A stretch of 63,245 bases of DNA from Candidatus Kutchimonas denitrificans (GCA_011774835.1 JAACAK010000063.1:1-63245); one strand, 5' to 3'; shown: positions 7,343 through 16,521, numbered from the stretch's first letter. Notes: generated from the letters alone by a model not told the origin. A program made the numbers and translations.

Positions 7343-10027
7343 ATGTCGATGGTTGAATTCGTTCGGACGTTTCTCGACGGTCACGCGCTGACGGGGGTGA
7401 TCCTGCTGGCGACGCTGAAGGTCAGCGTTCTGCTGCTGGCGGCGTTGGGGATCAATGCCGCGTTGCGGTCGGCGTCGGCGTCGCTGCGGCACCTGGTGTG
7501 GAGCGTGGCGATCGGTGCCGTGCTGGTCGTGCCGGCGCTGACCGCGCTGGTTCCGCGCTGGGACGTGCCTGTTCCGGCGACGGTGGGTCGTCAGACGCCG
7601 GCCACGGCGTCGGTGGAGTTGGCTGACGCGCCGGCGCTGACGGCCGCCTCGGCGCGCGAGACGAAGATCGCCGCGCCGGCCGATGCCGTGTCGGACCCCG
7701 CTCCCGACCGAGCATGGACGGCGTCGGCGGGTAACGCACGCGGCGAGGCGTCGGCCGCGACAGCGGACGCTGTCACGGCGGAGGCCGCTTCGGCGACCGC
7801 GGCTGGCGGCCGGGCCGGAGACTTCACCTGGATGACGTGGCTGGTAGCGATCTGGCTGGCCGGGGCTCTCGTGTCGTGCGGCGCGATCGGTCTGGCGCTC
7901 ATCCGGACGTGGCTGTTGGGCCGGCGGGCCGAACGGCTGGGGCACGGTCGGGCGGTCAGCGTGCTGGAGGAGCTTCGTGGCCGGATGGGGATCGGGCGCC
8001 GGGTCGGGCTGCTTCGCTGCCGCGGCCGCTGCATGCCGATGACCTGGGGCGTGGTCGATCCGGCGATCCTCCTGCCCGCCGACATCGAGGAGTGGCCCGA
8101 GTCCCGGATTCGCGCCGTGCTGCTCCACGAGCTGGCCCATATCAAGCGGTTCGACTACCTGACCCAACTGTTGGCCCGGCTGGTCTGCGCCCTCCACTGG
8201 TTCAACCCGCTGGCCTGGCTGGCGGCGGCCCGGCTGCGGGTCGAGCGCGAGCTGGCCTGCGACGACGAGGTCCTGCTGTCGGGGTCCCGGGCCTCCGAGT
8301 ACGCCGGCCACCTGGTCGAGATGGCCCGCTCGCTGAAGGAGCGGCCGCTCCCGGCGCTGGCGACCGTGGCGATGGCGCGGCCCTCGCGACTCGGCGACCG
8401 GGTCCGGGCCGTGCTCGACGGCTCGCGGGCGCGTCGCGCGTTGACGATCCGCGTGGTGGTGTCGGTCTGGCTGGTGGCGTTGGGCCTCACGCTGCCGGTG
8501 GCGGCGGCGACGCCCGAGGCGCGGGCCGAGGGTCCCACGCCCGAGGCGGAGTCCCGGGACGACACGGCGGAGAGGGCGTCGCCGGCCCAGCGGGCCGCGG
8601 AGCTCGACGGCGTGGCGCGCCCGGCTCTCGCGGTCGACCGCGACGCGAGGGGGCGGGGGCCGGTGAACGAGGAGCCGGCCGCGGTGCCTGCCGGGGTACA
8701 GTCGTGCGATTGGCTTGGCGAGGGCCACGGCACGTCGACCTCGATCAACGTCGAGGACGACGACTGGCGGATCAAGGTCGAGCGCGGCAGGTGCGAGCTC
8801 GAATTCGAGCTGCACGGCGACCTCGAGTTCGACGACCGCTTTACCCGGGTCGTCGGCATCTCGTCGGGCGGCGAACTGGAGATCGAGGAAACGGAGGGCC
8901 GTTCATCGAAGCGAGCGACGCTGCGCCAGCGCGACGGCCGGCTGGAGCGTCGCTGGTATGTGAACGGCGACGAACGGGACTTCGACGCGGCAGCGGAGGC
9001 GTGGCTGTCCGACATTCTGCTGGTGCTGTTCCGGCGCGCCGGGTACCTGGCGGAGGAGCGTGCGACGAGCATCCTGGAGCGGGGCGGCGTCGACGCCCTG
9101 ATGCAGGAAGTCTCGCATATCGCCAGCGACTACGTGGCGCGCAAATACTACACCGTTCTGCTGAGCCAGCGGGATCTGCGGCCGGAGCAGGTACGTGACA
9201 TCGTGCGCCAGGTGGGTCGGGACATCGGGTCGGACTACGAGCTGGCCGAACTGCTGATCGCGATCGCGCGGAACCACCCGCTGGATGAGTCGGTGAGAAT
9301 CGCGTACGTGGAGGCGTCGAGCTCGATAGGATCCGACTACGAGCAGCGCCGCGTCCTCTCGGCGATCCTGGATCGCGATGAGCTGAGCCAGGAACTGGCT
9401 CACCAGATCCTGCGCTTGGCGACGGAGATCAGCTCGGACTACGAGCTGGCGGAGCTGCTGATAGAGGTGATTAGCCGCCGCCCGCTGGATGGCAGTATGG
9501 TGGCGTCGTTCTTCGACGCGGTGGAGTCGATCAGCTCGGACTACGAGACTCGACGCGTGATCGACACGGCGATCAAGCAGGGTCCCCCGAACGAGGAGTT
9601 TCTGGACCGGGCGCTGGAGTCGGCGCAGGAGATCGGCTCGGATTACGAGCTGGCGGAGCTGCTGATCGACGTGGCGTCGATGTACCCGGTCGAGGAGCGG
9701 CTGCCGGCGGCGTACCTGAGTGCGGCGCGCTCGATCAGCTCGGACTACGAGCTGGCGCGGGTGCTCAGGCCGCTGGTCATCCGCGGCGACGCCTCGAAGG
9801 CGACGTTGCGCGCGGTGCTCCGCTTGGCTGCCGGGATCTCCTCGGACCACGAGCTCTCCAGGCTGCTCGTCACGATCGCTCGCGGCTACGAGCTCGACGA
9901 GGAGCTCCGCGTCGAGTACATGCGGGCGGCGGACACGCTGGGCTCGGAGTACGAGCGAGGCCGCGCCGTTTCGGCGCTCTATCCCCGGGGGTCGGGCACC
10001 GGGTCCGGCGGGAACGTCCAGCTCTAA
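7343..10027 (+). CDS. BlaR1-like M56 membrane metallopeptidase with a C-terminal SDYE repeat domain
   Basis: A protein of 894 residues. Membrane helices near 18-38, 49-69 and 163-190 frame the M56 zinc-peptidase domain, with HELAH at 262-266 and the third-ligand region ERELACDDEV at 301-310. A last helix lies near 367-390. There is no penicillin-binding sensor domain. Instead an Asp/Glu-rich beta segment (about 455-555) is followed by about nine 38-residue units (about 590-875), each with the core I(S/G)SDYE and alternating ELAELL and RRVL partners. Translation is probably coupled to the upstream repressor gene. The likely role is to sense an envelope signal and cleave the BlaI-like repressor. 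The repeats may be the sensor or an interaction platform, but on known BlaR1 topology their side of the membrane needs testing. Confidence 0.88.
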   Translation: MSMVEFVRTFLDGHALTGVILLATLKVSVLLLAALGINAALRSASASLRHLVWSVAIGAVLVVPALTALVPRWDVPVPATVGRQTPATASVELADAPALTAASARETKIAAPADAVSDPAPDRAWTASAGNARGEASAATADAVTAEAASATAAGGRAGDFTWMTWLVAIWLAGALVSCGAIGLALIRTWLLGRRAERLGHGRAVSVLEELRGRMGIGRRVGLLRCRGRCMPMTWGVVDPAILLPADIEEWPESRIRAVLLHELAHIKRFDYLTQLLARLVCALHWFNPLAWLAAARLRVERELACDDEVLLSGSRASEYAGHLVEMARSLKERPLPALATVAMARPSRLGDRVRAVLDGSRARRALTIRVVVSVWLVALGLTLPVAAATPEARAEGPTPEAESRDDTAERASPAQRAAELDGVARPALAVDRDARGRGPVNEEPAAVPAGVQSCDWLGEGHGTSTSINVEDDDWRIKVERGRCELEFELHGDLEFDDRFTRVVGISSGGELEIEETEGRSSKRATLRQRDGRLERRWYVNGDERDFDAAAEAWLSDILLVLFRRAGYLAEERATSILERGGVDALMQEVSHIASDYVARKYYTVLLSQRDLRPEQVRDIVRQVGRDIGSDYELAELLIAIARNHPLDESVRIAYVEASSSIGSDYEQRRVLSAILDRDELSQELAHQILRLATEISSDYELAELLIEVISRRPLDGSMVASFFDAVESISSDYETRRVIDTAIKQGPPNEEFLDRALESAQEIGSDYELAELLIDVASMYPVEERLPAAYLSAARSISSDYELARVLRPLVIRGDASKATLRAVLRLAAGISSDHELSRLLVTIARGYELDEELRVEYMRAADTLGSEYERGRAVSALYPRGSGTGSGGNVQL

Positions 10028-10044
10028 CGGGCGGCTGGCGACGG

Positions 10045-10713
10045 CTACGCCTCGAGCCGCTGGGTGACCCGGCGGATCTCGGCGACATCGTCGAGCGCGC
10101 CGACCGGAAGCTCGGCGCGGCTCCAGGGACAGCGGATACCTTCGCCCAGGTCGTAGCACGGGATGGCCCAGAGCTCGGGCTCGCCGACATCGAGCTCGAT
10201 CTCCAGCGAGCCGATATCCGCCGCGCGGTCGATCTCACCCAGGATGTAGAGCGCGGCCAGCTTCCGGGCGTCGAAACCGGAGATCGTGGCGCCGGGCGCC
10301 CGGGGACCGTGACCGGTGCGGGTCTGCCACTTCGGGGGCAGCCGGGTGTAAACGAGTCCCCATTCCCCCACGTAGGTCGGCCGGTAGATCGAGAAGGCGG
10401 AGACGAACGCGCGCTCGAATTTGGCCGCGCGGTCGCGGGCCTTGAGGTGGCTCTCCTCTTGGAATCCCGACGGCGTCGCCTTCGCCGAGACCGGGAAGCT
10501 CCAGTAGGGCAGGTAGAGGATCGGGTGTCGAGGGCTGGGCGGCGGCGCGACGAAGGCGGATGGCCGCTCCCGCAGGACGCCGCCGATGATCTCCCAGGCG
10601 CGCCCGCATTGCGGACAGCGGAACGCGACGTCGTTCGATGCCGCCGGCAGCGCGCCGTGACACGCACTGCAGCGCAGCGCGATCACCCGGGCCCCACTAG
10701 CCTCAGCCGCCAT
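10045..10713 (-). CDS. Zinc-ribbon protein, last gene of the SPFH operon
   Basis: A protein of 222 residues starting with MAAEASGARVIALRC. An N-terminal zinc ribbon has two CxxC pairs (CSAC and CPQC). The rest is a soluble alpha/beta region I do not recognise, with W-rich segments (LYLPYWSFPV and EPELWAIPCYDLGEG). The LPYWSFPVS stretch resembles FFPFWAIPVS in the neighbouring protein, so the two may share a domain. The start was placed at 10713 because it overlaps the end of the upstream gene by 11 bases, as expected for a coupled operon; the longer frame would overlap by 80. Function unknown. Confidence 0.75.
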   Translation of the reverse strand: MAAEASGARVIALRCSACHGALPAASNDVAFRCPQCGRAWEIIGGVLRERPSAFVAPPPSPRHPILYLPYWSFPVSAKATPSGFQEESHLKARDRAAKFERAFVSAFSIYRPTYVGEWGLVYTRLPPKWQTRTGHGPRAPGATISGFDARKLAALYILGEIDRAADIGSLEIELDVGEPELWAIPCYDLGEGIRCPWSRAELPVGALDDVAEIRRVTQRLEA

Positions 10714-11671
10714 CGCGCTCGAGCCTCGGAATCGCACCCGGCTCTGGCCATGAGCGGAGCATCCAGTCGGGCCGGTTGGCACGGTAGAGGGCAGCGGCGG
10801 TCGCCAGGGCGCCCACGGCGAGGGCGGCGAACGGCGGAACGACCGGCGTGCCGAAGAGAATGCCGTAGAGCCCGTGACCCGCCAGCAGGCTACCGGGTAT
10901 CGCCAAGAGCGCCCAGCTCCAGCTCCCGGCAGGATAGGATTGGGGCAGTCGCCAGGCCACGATCTGGCCGCTGATGGCCTCCAGGACGATCTCGTAGCTC
11001 CCCTCGCCCGTGCTGACCGGTATCGCCCAGAAGGGGAAGAAGATCGTGCGGCGCGAATCGGCGACCATCTCGGTGTCCTTGCCGCCGGCGAAGCGCCGAT
11101 CGCCGAGCGCCTCCGCCGACTGTTCGGCGGCGTAGACCGTGGCGCGCCGCTGCGCCTCCACCAGATTGAAGCTCTTCAGTTGCGCCATCTTGCGGGCGGT
11201 CCGGGCGTCGAACATCGACAGGTCCCAGGGGGCGCTGGCCGCCGGCGTCAGGTGCTGAACGTCGGACACCATCACCTTGGTGTCCTCCTTTTCTTCGTAC
11301 GTCCACTCGGCCTCGACGGTCGTGCCGCCGCTCTGGTGGTCGTAGATCCTGTTGTAGACGCGCTTGCGTTCGGGGATCTTCCGCTCGAACACTCCGATGC
11401 GTCGGCCGGCGATCTCGTGGTACGGGATGAAGACCAGCTCGGGCCGACCGAAGATGCCGACGTGCCGCTCCCGGTCCAGCCAGTTGCGCGCGGTGTTGAG
11501 CGCCTGCGCCGCGCTCAGATTGGTCACCGCCTCGTAGCGCGGGGTGGACACCTCGCTCAGGCACAGTAGCGCGCCGCACCGCTCGCAGGGCGTGATGCGC
11601 GTTCCCTCCCGCACGACTTCCGGTGCGCCGCATTGCGGGCAGGTCAGCGCCTGCAGCTTGAGCTCGTTCAT
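10703..11671 (-). CDS. Zinc-ribbon membrane protein, third gene of the SPFH operon
   Basis: A protein of 322 residues. An N-terminal zinc ribbon (CPQCGAP then CERCGAL) is followed by a soluble middle region with FFPFWAIPVSTGEGSYEI and then two predicted membrane helices near the C-terminus (about 250-300). The ATG at 11671 overlaps the TGA of the upstream gene in ATGA form, which indicates translational coupling and decides the start. Zinc-ribbon proteins with membrane anchors accompany SPFH proteins in the Bacillus ydjFGHI operon, so a role in membrane organisation or stress signalling is reasonable; this is inference from context. Confidence 0.78.
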   Translation of the reverse strand: MNELKLQALTCPQCGAPEVVREGTRITPCERCGALLCLSEVSTPRYEAVTNLSAAQALNTARNWLDRERHVGIFGRPELVFIPYHEIAGRRIGVFERKIPERKRVYNRIYDHQSGGTTVEAEWTYEEKEDTKVMVSDVQHLTPAASAPWDLSMFDARTARKMAQLKSFNLVEAQRRATVYAAEQSAEALGDRRFAGGKDTEMVADSRRTIFFPFWAIPVSTGEGSYEIVLEAISGQIVAWRLPQSYPAGSWSWALLAIPGSLLAGHGLYGILFGTPVVPPFAALAVGALATAAALYRANRPDWMLRSWPEPGAIPRLERDGG

Positions 11672-12429
11672 CGCCCGGCCGTCGGTTGGGGCAGCGTGCT
11701 CTGGCGCGTGTGCTCCCAGATCGTGTAGCCGCCGACGATGAGGACGGCGCCGCCGGCCAAGTGAAGGGGAAGCAGGGCCGCCGCGAGCAGCATGATGGCG
11801 GTGGCGCGCCAGGCCTGGTTGCGGAAGCGAAAGCTCGGCCGCGCCGGCCACTCGACATCGTACAGTTCACCGCTGGTAGCATCGAGCCGGAACTCGTGGC
11901 TCGTCTCTCCGAGGAGCACTTGTCCCTCGAACATCGGATGATGGACCAGCCGCATCGTCTTCACCGCCACCGGTCCGCCGGTGGCCCGGGCGGCGACCTC
12001 GGCCACCGACTCGGGCGCCAGCTCCGGCTCGATCCAGTCGGCCGATCGCTCCCGCTCGCTCGTGTCGACGAATGAGCGCTCGCCCCCTGGCAGGCGGGCG
12101 ATCTCGAAACGACCGTTCGGACCGGGGCGTGCCGAGATGCAGAGCCGCCGGCCGTCGGGCGACTCGATCTCCCAGACCGGCTCGTAGACCAGGTCCAGAC
12201 GCTGAATCGCCGCGTCGGGATAACCGGCGTCGAGGGCGGCGGCTTTGATCAGGCCGGGGACGCGAGAGCGGGCGACCGTGGGACGGATGACCTGATAGAG
12301 GATGGCGCCGTTCAGGTCGACGAACGATTCCGAGTCGCAGTAGCCGCAATGCGCGTACGACGCCCCTTCCGGCACCATCACCGGACCGCCGCATTGCGGG
12401 CAGGCGGGGTTCAGCGCTTCGCGGACCAC
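11668..12429 (-). CDS. Zinc-ribbon membrane protein, second gene of the SPFH operon
   Basis: A protein of 253 residues with a GTG start. An N-terminal zinc ribbon (CPQCGGP, then CGYCDSE) is followed by a soluble region and a C-terminal membrane hairpin (AIMLLAAALLPLHLAGGAVLIVGGYTIW, about 214-240). It has the same layout as the next gene (zinc ribbon, soluble domain, C-terminal helices), so the pair may be ancient duplicates. It lies 24 bases downstream of the SPFH gene and overlaps the following gene by 4 bases. The specific function is unknown. Confidence 0.78.
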   Translation of the reverse strand: MVREALNPACPQCGGPVMVPEGASYAHCGYCDSESFVDLNGAILYQVIRPTVARSRVPGLIKAAALDAGYPDAAIQRLDLVYEPVWEIESPDGRRLCISARPGPNGRFEIARLPGGERSFVDTSERERSADWIEPELAPESVAEVAARATGGPVAVKTMRLVHHPMFEGQVLLGETSHEFRLDATSGELYDVEWPARPSFRFRNQAWRATAIMLLAAALLPLHLAGGAVLIVGGYTIWEHTRQSTLPQPTAGR

Positions 12430-12453
12430 CGCTCGATCAGTATCGCTCCGGGA

Positions 12454-13605
12454 TTATTCGATGACGCGCTCTCCGCACTCCGTGCAGAAGCGGGCGCCCG
12501 CCGGTAGCTTCGCCTGGCAGTTCGGGCAGGCCCGCTCGGTCACTCCCACCGGCTCGCCGCAGCGGGCGCAGAACTTCGCGTCCGGTGCCAGCGGCGCTTC
12601 GCAGCTTTCGCAGCGGTCGCCGGCCACCAGCGACTCGCCGCAGTGGGGGCAGAAGCGGGCGTCGGGGTTGACCTCGGTGTGGCAGGCGGGACAGGCGATC
12701 GACTCCGCTGCCGACGCCGCGTTGGCCGAGGCCGCGTCGGGCCGGCCGCGCATCGACTCGAAGATCATGCCGGGAAGCATGGCGCCGATCCCGGCGCCCA
12801 TCCCCGCGCCCGCGCCCAGCCCCACCATGTCGCTCGCCGTGCCGCTGCCGCCGCCCCCGGCGCCCTCCAGCGCCCGTGCCGCTTTCATCTTGAGGAACTT
12901 GTCCAGGTCACCCAGCGCGGCCACTTGGGCACGCTCGTCGATGGCCTTTTCGACCTCCTCGGGCGGCGTGATCGAGGTGATGAAGAAGTCGGCCAGGTTG
13001 ATCCCGTAGCGGCGGAAGTCGTGGCTCAGCCGATCGTGGACCTCCTGCCCCATCTCGTCGTACTGCTTCGGCAGGTCGAAGATCGTCCGGACCTTCTCGC
13101 CCAGGTAATCGTTCAGTCGGCTGATGATCAGGTCGCGCAGGTAATCCTTGATGTCCCCGGTCACGAACGAGCCCATCGTCCCCGCCAGCGCGTTCACGAA
13201 GACCAGCGGCTCGCGGATCTGGATGGCGTAGTTGCCGAACGCCCGCAGCCGTACCAGCCCCAGCTCCTCGTCGCGGTAGGCCACCGGCTGTGCCGTGCCC
13301 CACTTGAGGTCGGGGAACAGCTTCATGTTCACGAACACGACCTCGACCCGGAACGGCGATGTGAAGCCCCACGGCAGCGCCAGCACCTTGGTCACGATCG
13401 GGATGTTCGCGGTGCTGAGCGTGTGGCGTCCGGGCCCCAGCACGTCCAGCCCCTTGCCGTCGCGGAAGAAGATCGCCGCCTGGTTCTCCCGCACGATCAC
13501 CTGCGAGCCGAACTTCGTCTCCGCCGATCCCTCTTGCGGGATGCGGTGGACGATCTCCTGGCCCGTCTGGTCGAACCACTCTATGACGCTGAGAAACTCG
13601 GTCAT
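12454..13605 (-). CDS. SPFH-domain protein with three C-terminal zinc ribbons (YdjI-like)
   Basis: A protein of 383 residues. Residues about 20-230 form an SPFH (stomatin/prohibitin/flotillin-like) domain of the type annotated as virion core protein/YdjI, with VIVRENQAAIFFRDGK and LGPGRHTLST. A Gly/Met-rich hydrophobic stretch (about 270-300) leads to three consecutive double-CxxC zinc ribbons with FCPHCGE, FCARCGE and FCTECGE. AGGAGA before ATG 13605 fixes the start; the 34 extra upstream residues are Arg/Pro-rich noise. It is the first gene of a four-gene operon whose other members all carry zinc ribbons. In Bacillus the related YdjI works with YdjG/YdjH at the membrane; the same kind of scaffold is the best guess. 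Confidence 0.87.
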   Translation of the reverse strand: MTEFLSVIEWFDQTGQEIVHRIPQEGSAETKFGSQVIVRENQAAIFFRDGKGLDVLGPGRHTLSTANIPIVTKVLALPWGFTSPFRVEVVFVNMKLFPDLKWGTAQPVAYRDEELGLVRLRAFGNYAIQIREPLVFVNALAGTMGSFVTGDIKDYLRDLIISRLNDYLGEKVRTIFDLPKQYDEMGQEVHDRLSHDFRRYGINLADFFITSITPPEEVEKAIDERAQVAALGDLDKFLKMKAARALEGAGGGGSGTASDMVGLGAGAGMGAGIGAMLPGMIFESMRGRPDAASANAASAAESIACPACHTEVNPDARFCPHCGESLVAGDRCESCEAPLAPDAKFCARCGEPVGVTERACPNCQAKLPAGARFCTECGERVIE

Positions 13606-14065
13606 GTCCGTTCTCCTGCGTGGCGAACCGGGTCGCCTGCGGTGAGGATTCCTGGAGGGGAGGGCTCGCGAACGCAGCGGTCGGAAGGCCGAACCAGCCA
13701 CGGCCATCTAAAGGCACTCGCAGCCCAAATATAGACCATCGGGCCGATCACGCCTAGTGCCGCAGCGGGCGGGTCACGTCAGAGGCCGACGTTGTGGTCC
13801 CGGGCCTCCGCCGCCGCGCTCTCAATCAGAATACACGGAACCCGCGTGGCTTATTCACGGTGCGTGGTTGGGCGTGTCAATTGGTGGGCCACCGGACAAC
13901 TCGAGGGCGATGCAACTAACGCACTAACGCACCAACCCACCAAACCGCCGCCCCTTCGTGACCTGATTGTTACCTCGCCTCGGGTATAGCCGTTACAGCC
14001 TTCCTCTAGTTTCCGCACACGTCAGGCATGAATCACAAACGCAAAGAGGTGAATCGGCGACACAG
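13606..14065. other. Intergenic region with a degenerate word-repeat element
   Basis: I see no gene in these 460 bases. At 13865-13946 the words GGTTGGGCG and TTGGTGGG are followed about 50 bases later by CACTAACGCACCAACCCACCAA, so the segment can form an imperfect hairpin of the same kind as at 15108-15204. The rest is probably the upstream region of the SPFH operon and of the decayed response-regulator copy. Confidence 0.55.
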
Positions 14066-14230
14066 TCACGAGAGGCGCTGCTCGAGGCGGTCTGGGACAC
14101 GACGGTGGCGATCGAGACACGGACGGTGGACATGCACATGCGACGACTGCGCAAGAAGCTGGGTCCCCATGCCGACATGGTAGAAACCGTGCGCGGATTC
14201 GGCTACCGGTTGCGCGAGGGTGACAACTGA
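14066..14230 (+). pseudogene. Remnant of an OmpR/PhoB-type response regulator (only the end of the DNA-binding domain)
   Basis: The translation contains [27 protein letters not shown] and [11 protein letters not shown], matching almost residue by residue the last 50 residues of the intact regulator that starts 157 bases downstream. The two DNA stretches also look roughly 75-80% identical by eye. No receiver domain and no beginning of the winged helix precede it in any frame; the 33 residues before it, back to 13967, are unrelated. The recognition helix and wing survive, so a tiny product from the frame at 13967 could in principle still bind DNA, but I consider this the relic of a tandem duplication followed by deletion. 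Confidence 0.85.
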
Positions 14231-14386
14231 CCCGGCAATCGTTACGAGACCGTTTCGAGGTCATGACCCCACCGTGAACCGAGCGGCACAATGGAGATCG
14301 TCCACCATCTATTGAGGCATCACGCGGCGAGTGGCTTTCCCGACAGGTGAGCTAACGACCCCGAATGCGCCGAGGTTTAGCGATAC

Positions 14387-15088
14387 ATGATCAAGGAAAC
14401 TCACTCTCACCGTGTTCTCGTGGTCGAGGACGAGCCAGATATCGCAGCTCTGGTCGCGTATCAACTGGCGCATGCCGGCTACGGGGTGCGAACCACGGTC
14501 GACGGACGCGAGGCGTTGCGCGCGATCGAGACCGATCCACCGGACCTGGTGGTCCTCGACCTGTTGTTGCCCGAGATCAGTGGGCTCGATGTGCTCCGGG
14601 TGATCCGGGGTAGCAACGAGACCAAGGATCTGCCGGTCGTTATTCTCACCGCTCGTGGCGACGAGGAGAGTCGGGTAGCGGGGCTGAAGCTGGGCGCCGA
14701 CGATTACATGGCGAAGCCGTTCAGCCCGCGGGAGCTCGTGTTACGGGTGGAAGCAGTCTTGCGTCGGTCGGTTGCGGAGTCGAACGGATCGAATCGCCGC
14801 GCCCGCTTGCGCGTTGGGGCGATCGCGATCGACACGCACGCGCACAGCGTGACCGTCGATGACCGCGACGTGTCGCTGACCCGGAAAGAGTTCCGCCTGC
14901 TTCTCTGCCTGATGCAGCGTCGTGGCCGCACCCAATCGCGCCGCGACCTGCTCGAGGCGGTGTGGGACACCACGGCGCCGATCGAGACCCGCACCGTCGA
15001 CATGCACGTGCGCCGGCTACGCGCCAAGCTGGGGGAGCACGCCGAATTGATCGAGACGGTGAGGGGGTTCGGTTATCGCTTCAGGTGA
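14387..15088 (+). CDS. Orphan OmpR/PhoB-family response regulator
   Basis: A protein of 233 residues. The receiver domain has the acidic pair at VEDE, phospho-acceptor D58 in VVLDLLLPE, T88 region ILTAR and K110 in AKPFSP. A winged-helix effector follows (about 140-232) ending in VDMHVRRLRAKLG and VRGFGYRFR. All phosphorylation residues are present. No histidine kinase gene lies nearby, so its partner must be elsewhere. A truncated copy of its C-terminus sits just upstream. The Shine-Dalgarno (GAGG) is modest. Target genes cannot be read from the sequence. Confidence 0.93.
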   Translation: MIKETHSHRVLVVEDEPDIAALVAYQLAHAGYGVRTTVDGREALRAIETDPPDLVVLDLLLPEISGLDVLRVIRGSNETKDLPVVILTARGDEESRVAGLKLGADDYMAKPFSPRELVLRVEAVLRRSVAESNGSNRRARLRVGAIAIDTHAHSVTVDDRDVSLTRKEFRLLLCLMQRRGRTQSRRDLLEAVWDTTAPIETRTVDMHVRRLRAKLGEHAELIETVRGFGYRFR

Positions 15089-15107
15089 TTTGGGGGGCGG
15101 AGTGTTA

Positions 15108-15204
15108 TAGGTTGGTAGGTTGGTGGCTTGGTGAACTTCATGGCTCGAGCCGCGCCGCCTCGCCAACCCACCAACGCACCAACCCACCAACCCACCAACC
15201 CACC
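15108..15204. repeat. Inverted word repeat (TTGGTGGG / CCAACCCA)
   Basis: The left arm 15108-15133 repeats GGTTGGT; the right arm 15162-15204 is five near-exact 8-base units of CCAACCCA (one reads CCAACGCA). The arms are mutually complementary and enclose 28 bases. The element follows the response-regulator stop codon, so it may act as a factor-independent or attenuating terminator, but it has no T-tract. Confidence 0.8.
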
Positions 15205-15288
15205 GAGCTTGCCCTTCCCCCGACGACAGCCTAACCTCCAGCCCCACCACCCGCGCACGCATCTCCACAGGAAGGAAGAAATCCGGCG

Positions 15289-16506
15289 ATGACCGAGAAA
15301 TGGCGGAGCCTGTCGCTGCTGGCCCTCGGCCAGATGTTCGCGCTGGCGCTCTGGTTCTCGGCCTCCGCCGTGGTGCCGCAGCTGCGTGGCGAATGGGGGC
15401 TGAGCGGCGCCCAGGCCTCGTGGCTCACGATGAGCGTGCAGCTGGGCTTCGTGGTCGGCGCGCTGGCCAGCGCGGCGCTGAACCTGGCGGACCGGATCGC
15501 GGCGCAGCGGCTGGTCGCGCTGAGTGCGGCGCTGGGTGCCGGGTTCAACGCGGCGATCGCGCTGTTCGTCGATGCGGCCTGGGTTGCGATCACCCTCCGC
15601 TTCTTCACCGGGATGACGCTGGCCGGCGTCTATCCGCCGGGGATGAAGCTGATGGCCACGTGGTGCAAGGAGGATCGCGGGCTGTGCATCGGCCTGCTGG
15701 TGGGGGCGATCACCGTCGGCTCGGCGCTCCCCCACCTGTTCAACGCGCTGCCGCTCTACGGCGGCGAGGCCGGTATCCCGCCGTGGCGGCCGGTGCTGAT
15801 GATCGCCTCGGGATCGGCGGCGTTGGGTGCCGCGCTTTGTGGCTTCTTCGTTCGCCCCGGCCCGTTGCACGCCCTGGCCGCGCCGTTCGACCCGCGCCAG
15901 GCGGGTCGGGCGCTGGGGCAGCGGGCGTTGCGGCTGGCGAACTTCGGCTACTTCGGTCACATGTGGGAGCTGTACGGGATGTGGACCTGGGCGCCGCTAT
16001 TCCTGGTGACCATCTACATGCGGGCCGGGTGGAGCGAGACGGGGGCGCGGCTGGCCGGTTTCGGTGCGGTGGCGATCGGCGGTCTGGGTTGCGTGGTGGC
16101 CGGCAGGCTGGCCGATCGGTTCGGCCGCACCCGCGTCACATCGGCCAGCCTGCTGATCTCCGGGGTATGCGCCTTGACGGTCGGGTTTATGACGCGCTCG
16201 CCCGCCGCGGCCACCGCGGTCTGCCTGATCTGGGGCTTCGCGGTGGTGGCGGACAGCGCCCAGTTCAGCGCCGCGGTGAGCGAGCTGGCCGATCCGCGCT
16301 ACGTGGGCACGGCGCTGACCATGCAGACCAGCCTGGGCTTCCTGCTGACGCTGTTCAGTATCCGGATCATACCGCCGCTGGTGGAGCGGGTGGGCTGGGA
16401 GTGGGCGTTCGCGGTGCTGGCGCTGGGCCCGGTCTTCGGGATCGTCAGCATGCTGCGCTTGCGAACCCTTCCCGAATCGAGAGCGATGGCCTCCGGCCAC
16501 CGCTGA
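15289..16506 (+). CDS. MFS transporter
   Basis: A protein of 405 residues with about 12 hydrophobic segments in two halves. The half-to-half layout is typical of the major facilitator superfamily, with GRLADRFGRTRV as the cytoplasmic loop motif of the second half and LRFFTGMTLAGVYPPGMKL in helix 4-5 of the first. The CynX/NarK-like branch is the nearest I would name, but the substrate cannot be told. AGGAAGGAAG before the ATG at 15289 gives a strong start. It stands alone and converges on the hydrolase gene, with an inverted word repeat in the gap. Confidence 0.88.
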   Translation: MTEKWRSLSLLALGQMFALALWFSASAVVPQLRGEWGLSGAQASWLTMSVQLGFVVGALASAALNLADRIAAQRLVALSAALGAGFNAAIALFVDAAWVAITLRFFTGMTLAGVYPPGMKLMATWCKEDRGLCIGLLVGAITVGSALPHLFNALPLYGGEAGIPPWRPVLMIASGSAALGAALCGFFVRPGPLHALAAPFDPRQAGRALGQRALRLANFGYFGHMWELYGMWTWAPLFLVTIYMRAGWSETGARLAGFGAVAIGGLGCVVAGRLADRFGRTRVTSASLLISGVCALTVGFMTRSPAAATAVCLIWGFAVVADSAQFSAAVSELADPRYVGTALTMQTSLGFLLTLFSIRIIPPLVERVGWEWAFAVLALGPVFGIVSMLRLRTLPESRAMASGHR

Positions 16507-16521
16507 CTCCCCTCGCACGAA

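Noticed and set aside
15162-15204. The five CCAACCCA units as a CRISPR array
   Set aside because: The units are 8 bases with no spacers and belong to an inverted word repeat.
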